From Psychrobacter coccoides (GTDB lineage: Bacteria > Pseudomonadota > Gammaproteobacteria > Pseudomonadales > Moraxellaceae), in contig NZ_JAGBKM010000021.1 in assembly GCF_017498085.1 (NCBI RefSeq), forward strand, positions 1-59,464: a stretch of DNA of 59,464 bases. Direction: 5' to 3'. Each line of letters begins with the position of its first letter. Positions within the stretch are counted from its first letter, which is position 1. Both the position numbers and the translations under genes were made by a program. The notes beneath the pieces were generated by a model that was given only the letters and a program-made list of their open reading frames with translations, had not been told where the DNA came from and searched no databases. Below are positions 26,343 through 34,532 of this stretch, piece by piece.

Positions 26343-27362
26343 ATGGCTCTACAATCTCTTAGTGCATTGGTCACCCAACTGGCCTCACAGCCAATTATCT
26401 TTGTCGGTGGCAAGGGTGGCGTGGGAAAGACAACGACAGCAGCAGCGCTTGCCAGCCATTATGCCGCTATGCAAAAAAAGACGCTTGTGGTCTCAACCGA
26501 CCCTGCACACAGCTTAGGAGATGTACTGAACGTAACGCTCAATGATGAAAAGACAGCCGTTACCCCTTACCTTGATGCGCTCGAGCTCAATCCTGATGTC
26601 ATCGTAGACGCGCATTTTGCGCAGGTCGAGCGCACCATCAGGGGGTATGCCAATCCTGACATGATGCCCAAAATTCGTGAGCATCTGCGTCTGTCAAAAT
26701 CTGCCCCCGGTGCACAAGAGGCCGCTATGCTTGAGTCTATGTGTCAGCATTTGGTGACAGCCGTAGATGCAGGCTATGATCATATTGTATTCGATACTGC
26801 ACCCACTGGTCATACGTTGCGGCTATTGGTGCTGCCTGAGATGATGGGGGCGTGGACCGATGGACTGCTGGCACAGCAGCGGCGACAGGCTAAACTGCGC
26901 TCAGCAGCCACGAGCTTAGACCGTAATACAGACGATAAAAGGTATGAAGGGTACAAAAATAAAGTAAACAACCCATTTGCCAAGCATCGACCTGATCGCT
27001 GGGAGCAAGCAGTATCGGTACTGGAGCAGCGCAAACAACTGTTTCGTGAGACAGGAGCACTGTTGCATGATCACAAGCAGACCGCCATCGTCTTGGTCAT
27101 GACTGCGGACGTATTACCCTTGGCTGAGACCAAGCGCACAGTCGAGCAATTAGAAGAAAGCAAGCTTAACCCTGCAGCAATCGTGGTCAATCAGCTGATA
27201 ACACCTGTACAAACTGATGCGTTTTGGCGCAAACGTGCTGATAGACAACAACAGCTGATGCATGATATTGAGAAAAGCTTTGGCAGTTATCCAATCTATC
27301 CAATCTACTTACAACAGACAGATGTACGTGGTAGTGACGCATTGGGCAAACTATTGCAATGA
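26343..27362 (+). CDS. ArsA/Get3-family ATPase
   Basis: A 339-residue ATPase with the deviant Walker A GGKGGVGKTTTAAAL (about residue 22), the switch-like STDPAHSLGDVL, and FDTAPTGHTLRLL. It has a single ATPase domain, so it would act as a dimer, like Get3 or single-domain ArsA. No ArsB, ArsR or arsenate reductase is nearby, so arsenic export is unlikely. The upstream partner is the cory-CC-star protein. Bacterial members of this clade are poorly characterised. The segment around residues 185-235 (QQRRQAKLRSAATS...KHRPDRWEQAVSVL) covers the helical client-binding region of the family. Confidence 0.85.
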   Translation: MALQSLSALVTQLASQPIIFVGGKGGVGKTTTAAALASHYAAMQKKTLVVSTDPAHSLGDVLNVTLNDEKTAVTPYLDALELNPDVIVDAHFAQVERTIRGYANPDMMPKIREHLRLSKSAPGAQEAAMLESMCQHLVTAVDAGYDHIVFDTAPTGHTLRLLVLPEMMGAWTDGLLAQQRRQAKLRSAATSLDRNTDDKRYEGYKNKVNNPFAKHRPDRWEQAVSVLEQRKQLFRETGALLHDHKQTAIVLVMTADVLPLAETKRTVEQLEESKLNPAAIVVNQLITPVQTDAFWRKRADRQQQLMHDIEKSFGSYPIYPIYLQQTDVRGSDALGKLLQ

Positions 27363-27396
27363 AGAAAATAACAGCCGTGCAGCATTATAAACCTGA

Positions 27397-29025
27397 TTAC
27401 TCACGGCCAAGATGCTGCGCCTGCAATTTAGTGGACAATGACCATGCCGCATCGATACGTAAGCTTTCGGCTTGTTCTGACTTGCCACTACTTAGTGACG
27501 ACCACTGGGGCTTTCCTCTGGCTTTTTTTAGTTCACTTGGTAGCTTATGTGTGGGCCAAGGGGTAAATCGATGACTGTCATCATCGTTCAGCTCGTGCTC
27601 ATCAATAATGGTTTTTTCTTGATATAGCAGCTGTGTGGCATCAGTAGCAGCATGACCACGATGACGTAAAGCGGTTAATAGATCGAGGGCTCGTGTCGCC
27701 AGCAAGGTTAGGGTAGCAGGATCGATATATAGACGTTTCACTCCTGTGATTTTATCTGCGATACTGCTGGTATTAGAGAGTATGCCACCAGCGATACCCC
27801 CCAAAGCGGCGCCTAGTCCTAACGTCGTGCCTAATGCTGCTGCATCAATCCCCAGTCCCAATAGGGCGCCTGCAGCGGCACCTGAAGTGGTACGAATCCC
27901 ATAGCTTTTAAGCAATTCAGGATCAAAGGGATCTTGCTGATAGGCTTGCAACTCAAGCGGTGTCGCTGCCACAGCATTATCATAAAACCGATATAAATTG
28001 AGCAGTTTATGTTGCATGGCACGTTCACTTTGGCGCACCGCCTCTTGCATCTGTGTCAGTATTGGTAATGGATCATCATCGTCACTAACCTCTTGGACAA
28101 AAGCGGCGACGTTTAACAAAAAATCAGCAATAATGATATTGGCCTCTTCATACAGGCGAGCCCAGTTCTCTGTACGCTGCTGCATCAAGCGCTCAAGCAT
28201 CTCAGAGTGAGTCAGCATGGTTGCGAGGTTTTGCCACAGTCGCATCTCATCTGCAAACTCAAAAGCGACAGAATCGAAGCGGGTAGATATATGTAGGTTG
28301 CGACGTGCCAGCATGGTTTGCCAGTCGTCAATATTGGCCTCTTGGCTGTCAGTAAAGTTAAACACAGGCATCACAGGAATCGCCGCCCATGACAGAATGG
28401 TCAATTCATCTTTGTATTTTCCAAGTACAGGCTCACGTGCATCGACCACATAGATGGCCATATCACTTGCCAGCAGTTGCCGGATAACTTTGGCTTCTTG
28501 GCTATAATCATCAAACCCAGTGGCTTCTCCTGTCGCAACATCTGCTGCCAAAAACTGCTGTAAGCGCTCAATCCCATCACGACGACTGGCAGTGTTGTCC
28601 TCGAGCCAGTCCATCAGTCCCGAAGCGTCTTCTAGACCGGGAGTATCATATAAAGTCACAAAGACCTCGCCGGTATGACTGTCTGTTAACTGCGCTTTTT
28701 CAACATGACGGGTCGTGGCTGCCTCATTTTTTACTTCTCCAAAATAAACATCACGTAGTAAAGTACGTAGTATCGAAGTTTTTCCAGTGTTGGTATGACC
28801 AACCACTGCCAATTTGAGCGCTTCGCCACTTGCGATCGTCGTTTGGTTGGCTGTAGGGTGTTCTGATAATTCAGATGAGGACTCATCAGCAGGATGGGTA
28901 GGTTTACTTACTTCCTGCTCTTTATGGATATCAATAGGCTGCGAGACGTCAGAATCTGGAGGATAAGCCTTGTCTGCAAAAAGACCTTTGGGCTGAGTAT
29001 TCGCATTATTATTGTCGTGGTTCAT
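27397..29025 (-). CDS. GTPase with DUF3482 domain
   Basis: A 542-residue protein. The first 65 residues are polar and probably disordered. A TRAFAC GTPase follows: P-loop VVGHTNTGKTSIL (about 72-84), TTRHVEKAQL (switch I), LYDTPGLEDASG (G3) and PVFNFTDS in place of NKxD. The C-terminal DUF3482 region contains helices and a Gly/Ala-rich hydrophobic stretch (about 385-425, TTSGAAAGALLGLGIDAAAL) able to enter a membrane. The upstream gene encodes a DUF2868 membrane protein; the two domains are commonly neighbours in proteobacteria. Their joint role is unknown, and membrane remodelling or stress functions are only suggestions. The gene starts 130 bases after the DUF2868 stop. Confidence 0.85.
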   Translation of the reverse strand: MNHDNNNANTQPKGLFADKAYPPDSDVSQPIDIHKEQEVSKPTHPADESSSELSEHPTANQTTIASGEALKLAVVGHTNTGKTSILRTLLRDVYFGEVKNEAATTRHVEKAQLTDSHTGEVFVTLYDTPGLEDASGLMDWLEDNTASRRDGIERLQQFLAADVATGEATGFDDYSQEAKVIRQLLASDMAIYVVDAREPVLGKYKDELTILSWAAIPVMPVFNFTDSQEANIDDWQTMLARRNLHISTRFDSVAFEFADEMRLWQNLATMLTHSEMLERLMQQRTENWARLYEEANIIIADFLLNVAAFVQEVSDDDDPLPILTQMQEAVRQSERAMQHKLLNLYRFYDNAVAATPLELQAYQQDPFDPELLKSYGIRTTSGAAAGALLGLGIDAAALGTTLGLGAALGGIAGGILSNTSSIADKITGVKRLYIDPATLTLLATRALDLLTALRHRGHAATDATQLLYQEKTIIDEHELNDDDSHRFTPWPTHKLPSELKKARGKPQWSSLSSGKSEQAESLRIDAAWSLSTKLQAQHLGRE

Positions 29026-29155
29026 ATTAGGATCTTATTTTTCATGTTGATAGCTCATGTGTTCACTCAAGTTTACAACAAACACGGTTAAGGTGAATAT
29101 AGCCATCAAGTAATCATTGGCTCAGGCACTAGTCAACGGTTGCATACTTAACTGA

Positions 29156-30556
29156 TTAATGACTGGCACTGCTCTCTACCAAGCCAATGTCTCGAGCGGC
29201 AAGTGCGGTTTGCCATTGCTGATAACGAACCGCTTGAGGGTTTTTTGGATCATTAGCCTCTGTCGTGGCGGTCGGAATGTGGTCAGTATTCGTGCTTTCG
29301 TTACTTAACAGTTGAACTACCAGACCATATTTTGCGGTGTTGGCAATACGATCGAGTTTGCGCAATGTACCGCGGTCAGGTAGTGCCTGACTGTGCACGC
29401 CTAATAGAACCTGTACGGGAGTTGTTTCTAAATAGCTGATTAGGCGATCCATGTCATCACGATCATCAAGGATACCAAAGCTTTCGACCTCATCACTGCT
29501 AGTGGTTTTATTAAGTCCAGCTTGCCACCAATTGTCCTGCTGTGAAGGGTATTCGAGCAATACCGCTAGCTTTTTGCCTGCACTGATAGTTGCTTTTGGT
29601 GCGACTGGCGCAGGGGCTTCTTGAAAATCATCAGCATCCACGACCTGACGTTGCCAAAAGTTTAATATTTTTTGATAATAAGGAAGCTTGATATCTAAGC
29701 GCATTTTTTTGCGGCGAAACATCAGCGCACAAAACGCCCAAGCCAGCGCCCGAGGGACGATACCGTACATCAGCAAACTGCCAATCAGTAAGCTTGCCCA
29801 CTGCCGTGCGACCGACAAAGGCATGACGTCAGTAACCAGTCGGCTCTGCACGATGGCGCTACGGTCTGGTACATCAAACCCAACCAGATCTGGTAGCCAG
29901 CCAAGGACGTTAGTCAAGCCAATCAGCGCCTGATCAGAGAGTAGCGTCGACTCCCAACTAAAACTATACTGACGCACAATCAATAAAAAAATGATCGCCA
30001 ATAACATACCAGTCAAAGTGGCAAGCCATAGCTGATGACTAAATCGACCTAAGTACCAACGCATACCGCTATGCTGTAGCTGGCGCTCGTACAAATCAAC
30101 AGCCGCTTTAGTGACATCATCTTTTCCCCGTATCAGATAGCTTGGGCTGACAAAATTTGCAAACCAGCTGGGAGACTGACGACCTTGATTGATCAGGGTT
30201 ATGACCAGCCAGCCGCCAAGCATAAGGGTGTGAAAACCCAGCAAGCACACCAAGACATAAAAAAAGTTCACTACATTGGACTGTAATAAGGTAAATAACC
30301 CTAAAAACCCTGACACGCACCAGACGATACTCATGATGACCATGATGCCTTTGATACGGCCATCGATTTTAGCCAGTACCCGTGCCAGATTGCCATTACT
30401 GTCTATACGTGACGCTCGCCGATGCAGTTTTTGTAGAGGTTTGCCTTCTTCTGCTTGCATCTTTTCTGTCACCAGTAAAGGGTCTGTAGCAAAGACATGC
30501 TGCTGCGTCTCAAGCGAGCGTACCAGCTCGGTTAATTGATCTTGTGGTGATAGCAT
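29156..30556 (-). CDS. DUF2868 membrane protein
   Basis: A 466-residue protein with four to five membrane segments: about 70-95 (IMVIMSIVWCVSGFLGLFTLL), 100-120, 175-200 and 245-270. The C-terminal third is soluble (KLAVLLEYPSQQDNWWQ, LLGVHSQALPDRGTLRKL) and looks like an alpha/beta domain. The layout and the adjacent DUF3482 GTPase identify the DUF2868 family. It probably anchors or regulates the GTPase at the inner membrane. No catalytic motif is recognised. Confidence 0.82.
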   Translation of the reverse strand: MLSPQDQLTELVRSLETQQHVFATDPLLVTEKMQAEEGKPLQKLHRRASRIDSNGNLARVLAKIDGRIKGIMVIMSIVWCVSGFLGLFTLLQSNVVNFFYVLVCLLGFHTLMLGGWLVITLINQGRQSPSWFANFVSPSYLIRGKDDVTKAAVDLYERQLQHSGMRWYLGRFSHQLWLATLTGMLLAIIFLLIVRQYSFSWESTLLSDQALIGLTNVLGWLPDLVGFDVPDRSAIVQSRLVTDVMPLSVARQWASLLIGSLLMYGIVPRALAWAFCALMFRRKKMRLDIKLPYYQKILNFWQRQVVDADDFQEAPAPVAPKATISAGKKLAVLLEYPSQQDNWWQAGLNKTTSSDEVESFGILDDRDDMDRLISYLETTPVQVLLGVHSQALPDRGTLRKLDRIANTAKYGLVVQLLSNESTNTDHIPTATTEANDPKNPQAVRYQQWQTALAARDIGLVESSASH

Positions 30557-30667
30557 GATGGAATGGTGTCCGTGTCAATAAAACAAGTATTAAGTTGCAC
30601 AAGTGACAAGTCGTCAGTCACTCAAAGATATTGTAGCGTATTTAACAACATTATTATTACTGCCTAG

Positions 30668-30708
30668 CTAGGGCGTGTCTTCATTTTTAAAATGAAGACA
30701 CGCCCTAG
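30668..30708. repeat. 41-bp perfect palindrome
   Basis: Arms of 20 bases (CTAGGGCGTGTCTTCATTTT and its exact complement) surround one central T. It lies between two divergent genes (DUF2868 start 30556, dehydrogenase start 30860), so it is at no gene's 3' end and a terminator role is unexpected. GGGCGTGTCTTCAT resembles an insertion-sequence terminal repeat, so two fused ends or a minimal MITE are possible, with CTAG at both borders. A cruciform or a regulator dimer site are alternatives. Confidence 0.9.
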
Positions 30709-30859
30709 TAATAAATGGCCTCTAATTATTTAACAAGCATTATGCTATGTTAAAGACTAGGCGCTGTAGAAAACAACAATAGTAGTTATATAGACTCAAT
30801 TTAAAAGTGTTACAGCACTACTGGTATAAGTTGTTCTAATAAAAATAGGGAAAGACCAT

Positions 30860-31615
30860 ATGAACAATAAAACCTATCTTATCATCGGCGGGACTGGTGG
30901 TATTGGTCGAGCCATGGTGCAGCAGCTGATACAGGCAACGGCCAATGAACGGGGCAATATTCGGGTATTCGCCACCTATCATAGAGGCGTGCCTGACTTT
31001 GAGGCGGATAATTTGCATTGGCTACAGATGGATGTCAGTAATGAGAGCAGCATCACGCAAGCTGTCGATGCTATCAAACAACAAGAGGCGCATCTGGATT
31101 GGGTCATCAACTGTGTGGGGCTGCTGCATACTGAATCTACCCAGCCAGAAAAAGCCCTGCGGCAAGTGGATACAGAGTTTTTTTTACAAAACATGCAAAT
31201 CAATGCCTTAGCAGGGCTACTGATAGCCAAACACATCAGACCATTACTGGCCAAAGCAGAACGTAGCGCTGATCACCCTGCAATATTTGCCACCATATCA
31301 GCACGAGTAGGTAGTATCAGTGATAATAGGCTTGGCGGCTGGTATAGCTATCGTATGAGTAAAGCGGCGCTGAACATGGGTATGAAAAACTTAAGCATAG
31401 AATGGGAGCGCTCACTAAAAAACGTCTGTGTCGTGGTCATGCAACCGGGTACAGTGAATACTCAGTTATCAGCGCCATTTCAAGGCAATGTGACAAAAGG
31501 GCAGTTATTCTCGCCTGCTTATAGTGCAGAGTGCTTATTGGCAGTGTTATCAAACATGACCGCTGCCCAATCTGGTGGTTTTATCGATTGGGCAGGGGAC
31601 CCTATACCTTGGTAA
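30860..31615 (+). CDS. Short-chain dehydrogenase/reductase
   Basis: A 251-residue classical SDR. The cofactor site is IIGGTGGIGRAM (TGxxxGxG type, about residues 8-19); VINCVGLLH replaces NNAG; the catalytic set is a Ser in FATISARVGSIS, then YSYRMSKAA (YxxxK), followed by VVMQPGTVNT. It resembles the CsgA/C-factor-like subgroup of uncharacterised reductases. A GGGAAAG ribosome site precedes ATG 30860. It converges on prpD without an obvious terminator between. The substrate is unknown. Confidence 0.85.
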   Translation: MNNKTYLIIGGTGGIGRAMVQQLIQATANERGNIRVFATYHRGVPDFEADNLHWLQMDVSNESSITQAVDAIKQQEAHLDWVINCVGLLHTESTQPEKALRQVDTEFFLQNMQINALAGLLIAKHIRPLLAKAERSADHPAIFATISARVGSISDNRLGGWYSYRMSKAALNMGMKNLSIEWERSLKNVCVVVMQPGTVNTQLSAPFQGNVTKGQLFSPAYSAECLLAVLSNMTAAQSGGFIDWAGDPIPW

Positions 31616-31668
31616 CCTATGCGCTATATGATTGAGCTATAGTAATGTCTCTAGCTGTCTTAGCTACC

Positions 31669-33168
31669 TTAATTAATAACCAATAAATCCATAAACTCAT
31701 TAACAGGCGTTTGCTCTAGTCGAGCGTGGTCATGGCACAGCTCAATGATCTCAGCACAGCGACTCTCGATAAAACGAGTGGCCAAACTGGCTGCAAATTT
31801 GGCCTTGAGCACCGGAATCCCTTCGTCACGGCGACGTTTATGGCCGATAGGGTACTCCACAGCGACTTTATCAGTGCTGCTGCCGTCTTTAAAAAAGATC
31901 TGAATGGCATTGGCAATCGAGCGTTTGCTTGGGTCGTGATAATCTGCTGAATAACGCTTGTCTTCTTCTACGACCATTTTACGGCGCAGCTCGTCGATAG
32001 ATAAATGCTGTTTATGGTAGTCGTCCTCGTAGTTTTCTGCCATCAGATCTCCTGTCAATAAGGGCACAGCGACCATATATTGTAAACAATGATCACGATC
32101 GGCAGGGTTATTTAGCGCCCCTTCTTTTGAGATAATACGAATGGCAGAATCATGCGTGGTCAGGACGATTTTTTCGATATCATCGATTCTGTCTTCAATA
32201 CGAGGGTGCAAAATCACTGCAGCCTCACAAGCCGTTTGGGCATGAAACTCAGCAGGAAAGCTGAGTTTAAATAGAATGTTTTCCATCACATAAGTGCCAA
32301 AGTCGCGCTGGAATCTAAAGCGGCGCTCGTTTTCAGGTTTGAGTGCTAGATCTTTATTGGTATGGCTAAACAGCACATCATAAAAACCCCATTGCGTCGC
32401 CGTTAAAACGCCAGGTATGCCCATCTCGCCGCGACAGGTAATATCAACCAAGCGCACCGCACGACTGGTCGCATCGCCCGCTGCCCATGATTTACGGCTA
32501 CCGGCATTGGGCGCATGACGATAGGTACGCAGGGCTTGGCCATCGACAAGAGCTTGGGAGATCGCCGCCATGATACGCTCTCGTGGCAATTCATATAGCT
32601 TTGCAACGACTGCAGTCGAGGCGAGCTTGACTAAAAACACATGATCAAGACCCACACGATTAAAGGAGTTTTCCAGCGCCAACACGCCTTGAATCTCATG
32701 TGCCATGATCATAGCTTCAAGCACTGCCTTCATCGTCAGTGGGGCGCGGTTTTGACTGATGTTTTGTTGACTGATGTAATCTGCTACCGCCAAGATGCCA
32801 CCCAAGTTGTCTGAGGGATGACCCCACTCAGCAGCAAGCCAGGTATCATTATAATCTAGCCAGCGCACCATGCAGCCAATATCGAATGCTGCCTTAATAG
32901 GATCTAATCTATGAGAGGTACCCGGTACTCGTGCACCATTGGGCGTTACTTGATCTGCACAGTCAGGACCAAGATGTTTGGTGCATTCTGGAAAACGCAA
33001 GGCCAGCAAGCCGCAGCCCAATGTATCCATTAGGCAATAGCGAGCGGTGTTCCATGCTTCAGTGCTGTTAGGGGAGTCTTCATCAATAGAATAATTGAGG
33101 ACGTAATCGGCGATTTTTTGAATCTCATCGTCGTACTCTGGACGGACGTTGCTTTCAACATTAGACAT
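31669..33168 (-). CDS. prpD: 2-Methylcitrate dehydratase PrpD
   Basis: A 499-residue MmgE/PrpD enzyme that dehydrates 2-methylcitrate to 2-methylaconitate in propionate breakdown. Recognisable blocks are CLMDTLGCGLLAL, GTSHRLDPIKAAFDIGCMVRWLDYNDTWLAAEWGHPSDN, SWAAGDATSRAVRL, FPAEFHAQTACEAAV and NPADRDHCLQYMVAVPL. The ATG at 33168 (MSNVES) has AGAGG eight bases upstream; 13 earlier in-frame codons are less likely. It stands 5 kb or more from prpF, acnD, prpC and prpB. PrpD and the AcnD/PrpF pair do the same step by different routes, and both are present. PrpD then needs aconitase to hydrate the product. Confidence 0.94.
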   Translation of the reverse strand: MSNVESNVRPEYDDEIQKIADYVLNYSIDEDSPNSTEAWNTARYCLMDTLGCGLLALRFPECTKHLGPDCADQVTPNGARVPGTSHRLDPIKAAFDIGCMVRWLDYNDTWLAAEWGHPSDNLGGILAVADYISQQNISQNRAPLTMKAVLEAMIMAHEIQGVLALENSFNRVGLDHVFLVKLASTAVVAKLYELPRERIMAAISQALVDGQALRTYRHAPNAGSRKSWAAGDATSRAVRLVDITCRGEMGIPGVLTATQWGFYDVLFSHTNKDLALKPENERRFRFQRDFGTYVMENILFKLSFPAEFHAQTACEAAVILHPRIEDRIDDIEKIVLTTHDSAIRIISKEGALNNPADRDHCLQYMVAVPLLTGDLMAENYEDDYHKQHLSIDELRRKMVVEEDKRYSADYHDPSKRSIANAIQIFFKDGSSTDKVAVEYPIGHKRRRDEGIPVLKAKFAASLATRFIESRCAEIIELCHDHARLEQTPVNEFMDLLVIN

Positions 33169-33299
33169 AGTCAATACCTCTTCCTTAAGTGTGCTGCTTT
33201 TGACCATTGACCATAAAGGTCATGATTCAAAAGTAACATACTCGGTAGGCAACAACAGTGACATCATGTAAAAGCCATTTAGGCAAAACTATTTGGGCG

Positions 33300-33908
33300 T
33301 TAAGTCATCAAATAAATCAATCCAGCGACAAACATCAGGCTTAATAGCAGCAGTAGCACACTCAAAATCTGAGTAACAACGCTTGCACCTTGAGATTCAG
33401 CTGGTTTTTTCCGCCTTACTTTGGTTTTTTTTAGGGGCGGCAACACCATGGTGACATGCTCGATATTATCCTCTAAATAGTATGCGCCCTCAGGGACAAA
33501 GCCCAACGACTGATAAAAATCGAGCAAATAAGTTTGAGCAGAGATAATAATGGGTTTTTTGCCATACTTTTTACGGCTGTGTTTGATAGCGTGGGTCATG
33601 AGTTGTCTGGCCACACCTTCGCCCCTATGAGCGCTCAATACCAACACTCTTCCAATAGCAGGCATTGAGTATGACGGGTACTCTAAAGATTTTTTAGGGT
33701 TGAATTCAGGTCCGATGATGCGGCAATAACCCACCAAGGCTTCATTTTGATGAGCGATGAGGTGCAGACAATCAAAGTCCACCTCGTCCATATCTTGATA
33801 AGCGCAGTTTTGCTCCACGACAAAGACTTGCGAGCGGGCTTTTAAGATATGGTAAAGATCAACTGAGGTCAGCTCATCGAAGGTTTTTACGGAAAATTCA
33901 CACGTCAT
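33300..33908 (-). CDS. ElaA-like GNAT acetyltransferase with C-terminal membrane segment
   Basis: The first 150 residues are an ElaA-type GNAT domain: LYHILKARSQVFVVEQNCAYQDMDEVD, HLIAHQNEALVGYCRI, GRVLVLSAHRGEGVARQLM (acetyl-CoA loop) and YLLDFYQSLGFVPEG. A basic linker (PLKKTKVRRKKPAES) follows, then a hydrophobic helix at about residues 178-200 (ILSVLLLLLSLMFVAGLIYL). ElaA proteins normally end after the GNAT domain, so the membrane tail is unusual and would put the enzyme on the cytoplasmic face of the inner membrane. ATG 33908 is preferred over the GTG nine bases earlier. The substrate is unknown. Confidence 0.8.
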   Translation of the reverse strand: MTCEFSVKTFDELTSVDLYHILKARSQVFVVEQNCAYQDMDEVDFDCLHLIAHQNEALVGYCRIIGPEFNPKKSLEYPSYSMPAIGRVLVLSAHRGEGVARQLMTHAIKHSRKKYGKKPIIISAQTYLLDFYQSLGFVPEGAYYLEDNIEHVTMVLPPLKKTKVRRKKPAESQGASVVTQILSVLLLLLSLMFVAGLIYLMT

Positions 33909-33985
33909 AGTTACCACGTCACAGTTACAATATCTCAGTACTTTTAGTCACCACAGCCGCTCAGTTGAGTAACATAAGCACCTGT

Positions 33986-34408
33986 TTAGTTTGATAAACG
34001 GTTTTTGTTGATGCTCACTTTGCTTGCATAAGGGCTAATGCCTTTGTCCATAATTTTTACCGCTTCTTTATCAATATCTTGCCCAAAATGACTGAATGCA
34101 TTTTTATCGCCCAGCATCAGACTTTGCCAGTTACTCATCCATTGATTGCCTAGAGCCAGCTGTGAGGCTATGATTTGCGAGCCAATATCGCCAATCGACT
34201 CTATAAACGCCATCTCCTTTTCCACTATCATGCTTTCAATCTCTTGTTGCTGCATATTCGAGTTCATAGGAGCGGTAGCAATTTTCCAGATACGAGTGGT
34301 CATGACTTGAGGGATGGCTAAAAGCATATCCAAGGTTTTTTGCTGTAGTCTTAAAGCAGGTGCTGACAGTATAGGTAATGAAAAATCCGGTGCAGAAAAG
34401 TCGATCAT
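33986..34408 (-). CDS. Phasin-like protein
   Basis: A 140-residue protein. An N-terminal segment rich in Pro/Ala (MIDFSAPDFSLPILSAPALR) precedes a long amphipathic helical region (ESMIVEKEMAFIESIGDIG and SQIIASQLALGNQWMSNWQS). This resembles phasins, which coat polyhydroxyalkanoate granules, or helical scaffold proteins of that type. No PHA synthase or depolymerase is in the window. ATG 34408 begins the ordered sequence; the frame is open a further 19 codons upstream. The call rests on general pattern. Confidence 0.45.
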   Translation of the reverse strand: MIDFSAPDFSLPILSAPALRLQQKTLDMLLAIPQVMTTRIWKIATAPMNSNMQQQEIESMIVEKEMAFIESIGDIGSQIIASQLALGNQWMSNWQSLMLGDKNAFSHFGQDIDKEAVKIMDKGISPYASKVSINKNRLSN

Positions 34409-34532
34409 AAGTGTCTCATTTTTATGGTAAATAAGGCATTTTACTCTGCTTAAAGTAATTAGCAACCGTATAAGCGTATTTAGAATGACTCAGAGGCGCA
34501 AATACTGACCCATTCTAGACATTTATGCCTGC

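Noticed and set aside
26343..27362. Arsenite-efflux ATPase of an ars operon
   Set aside because: No arsB, arsR, arsC or arsD nearby and the partner is a cory-CC-star protein.
30668..30708. Rho-independent terminator
   Set aside because: Both flanking genes start, rather than end, near it.
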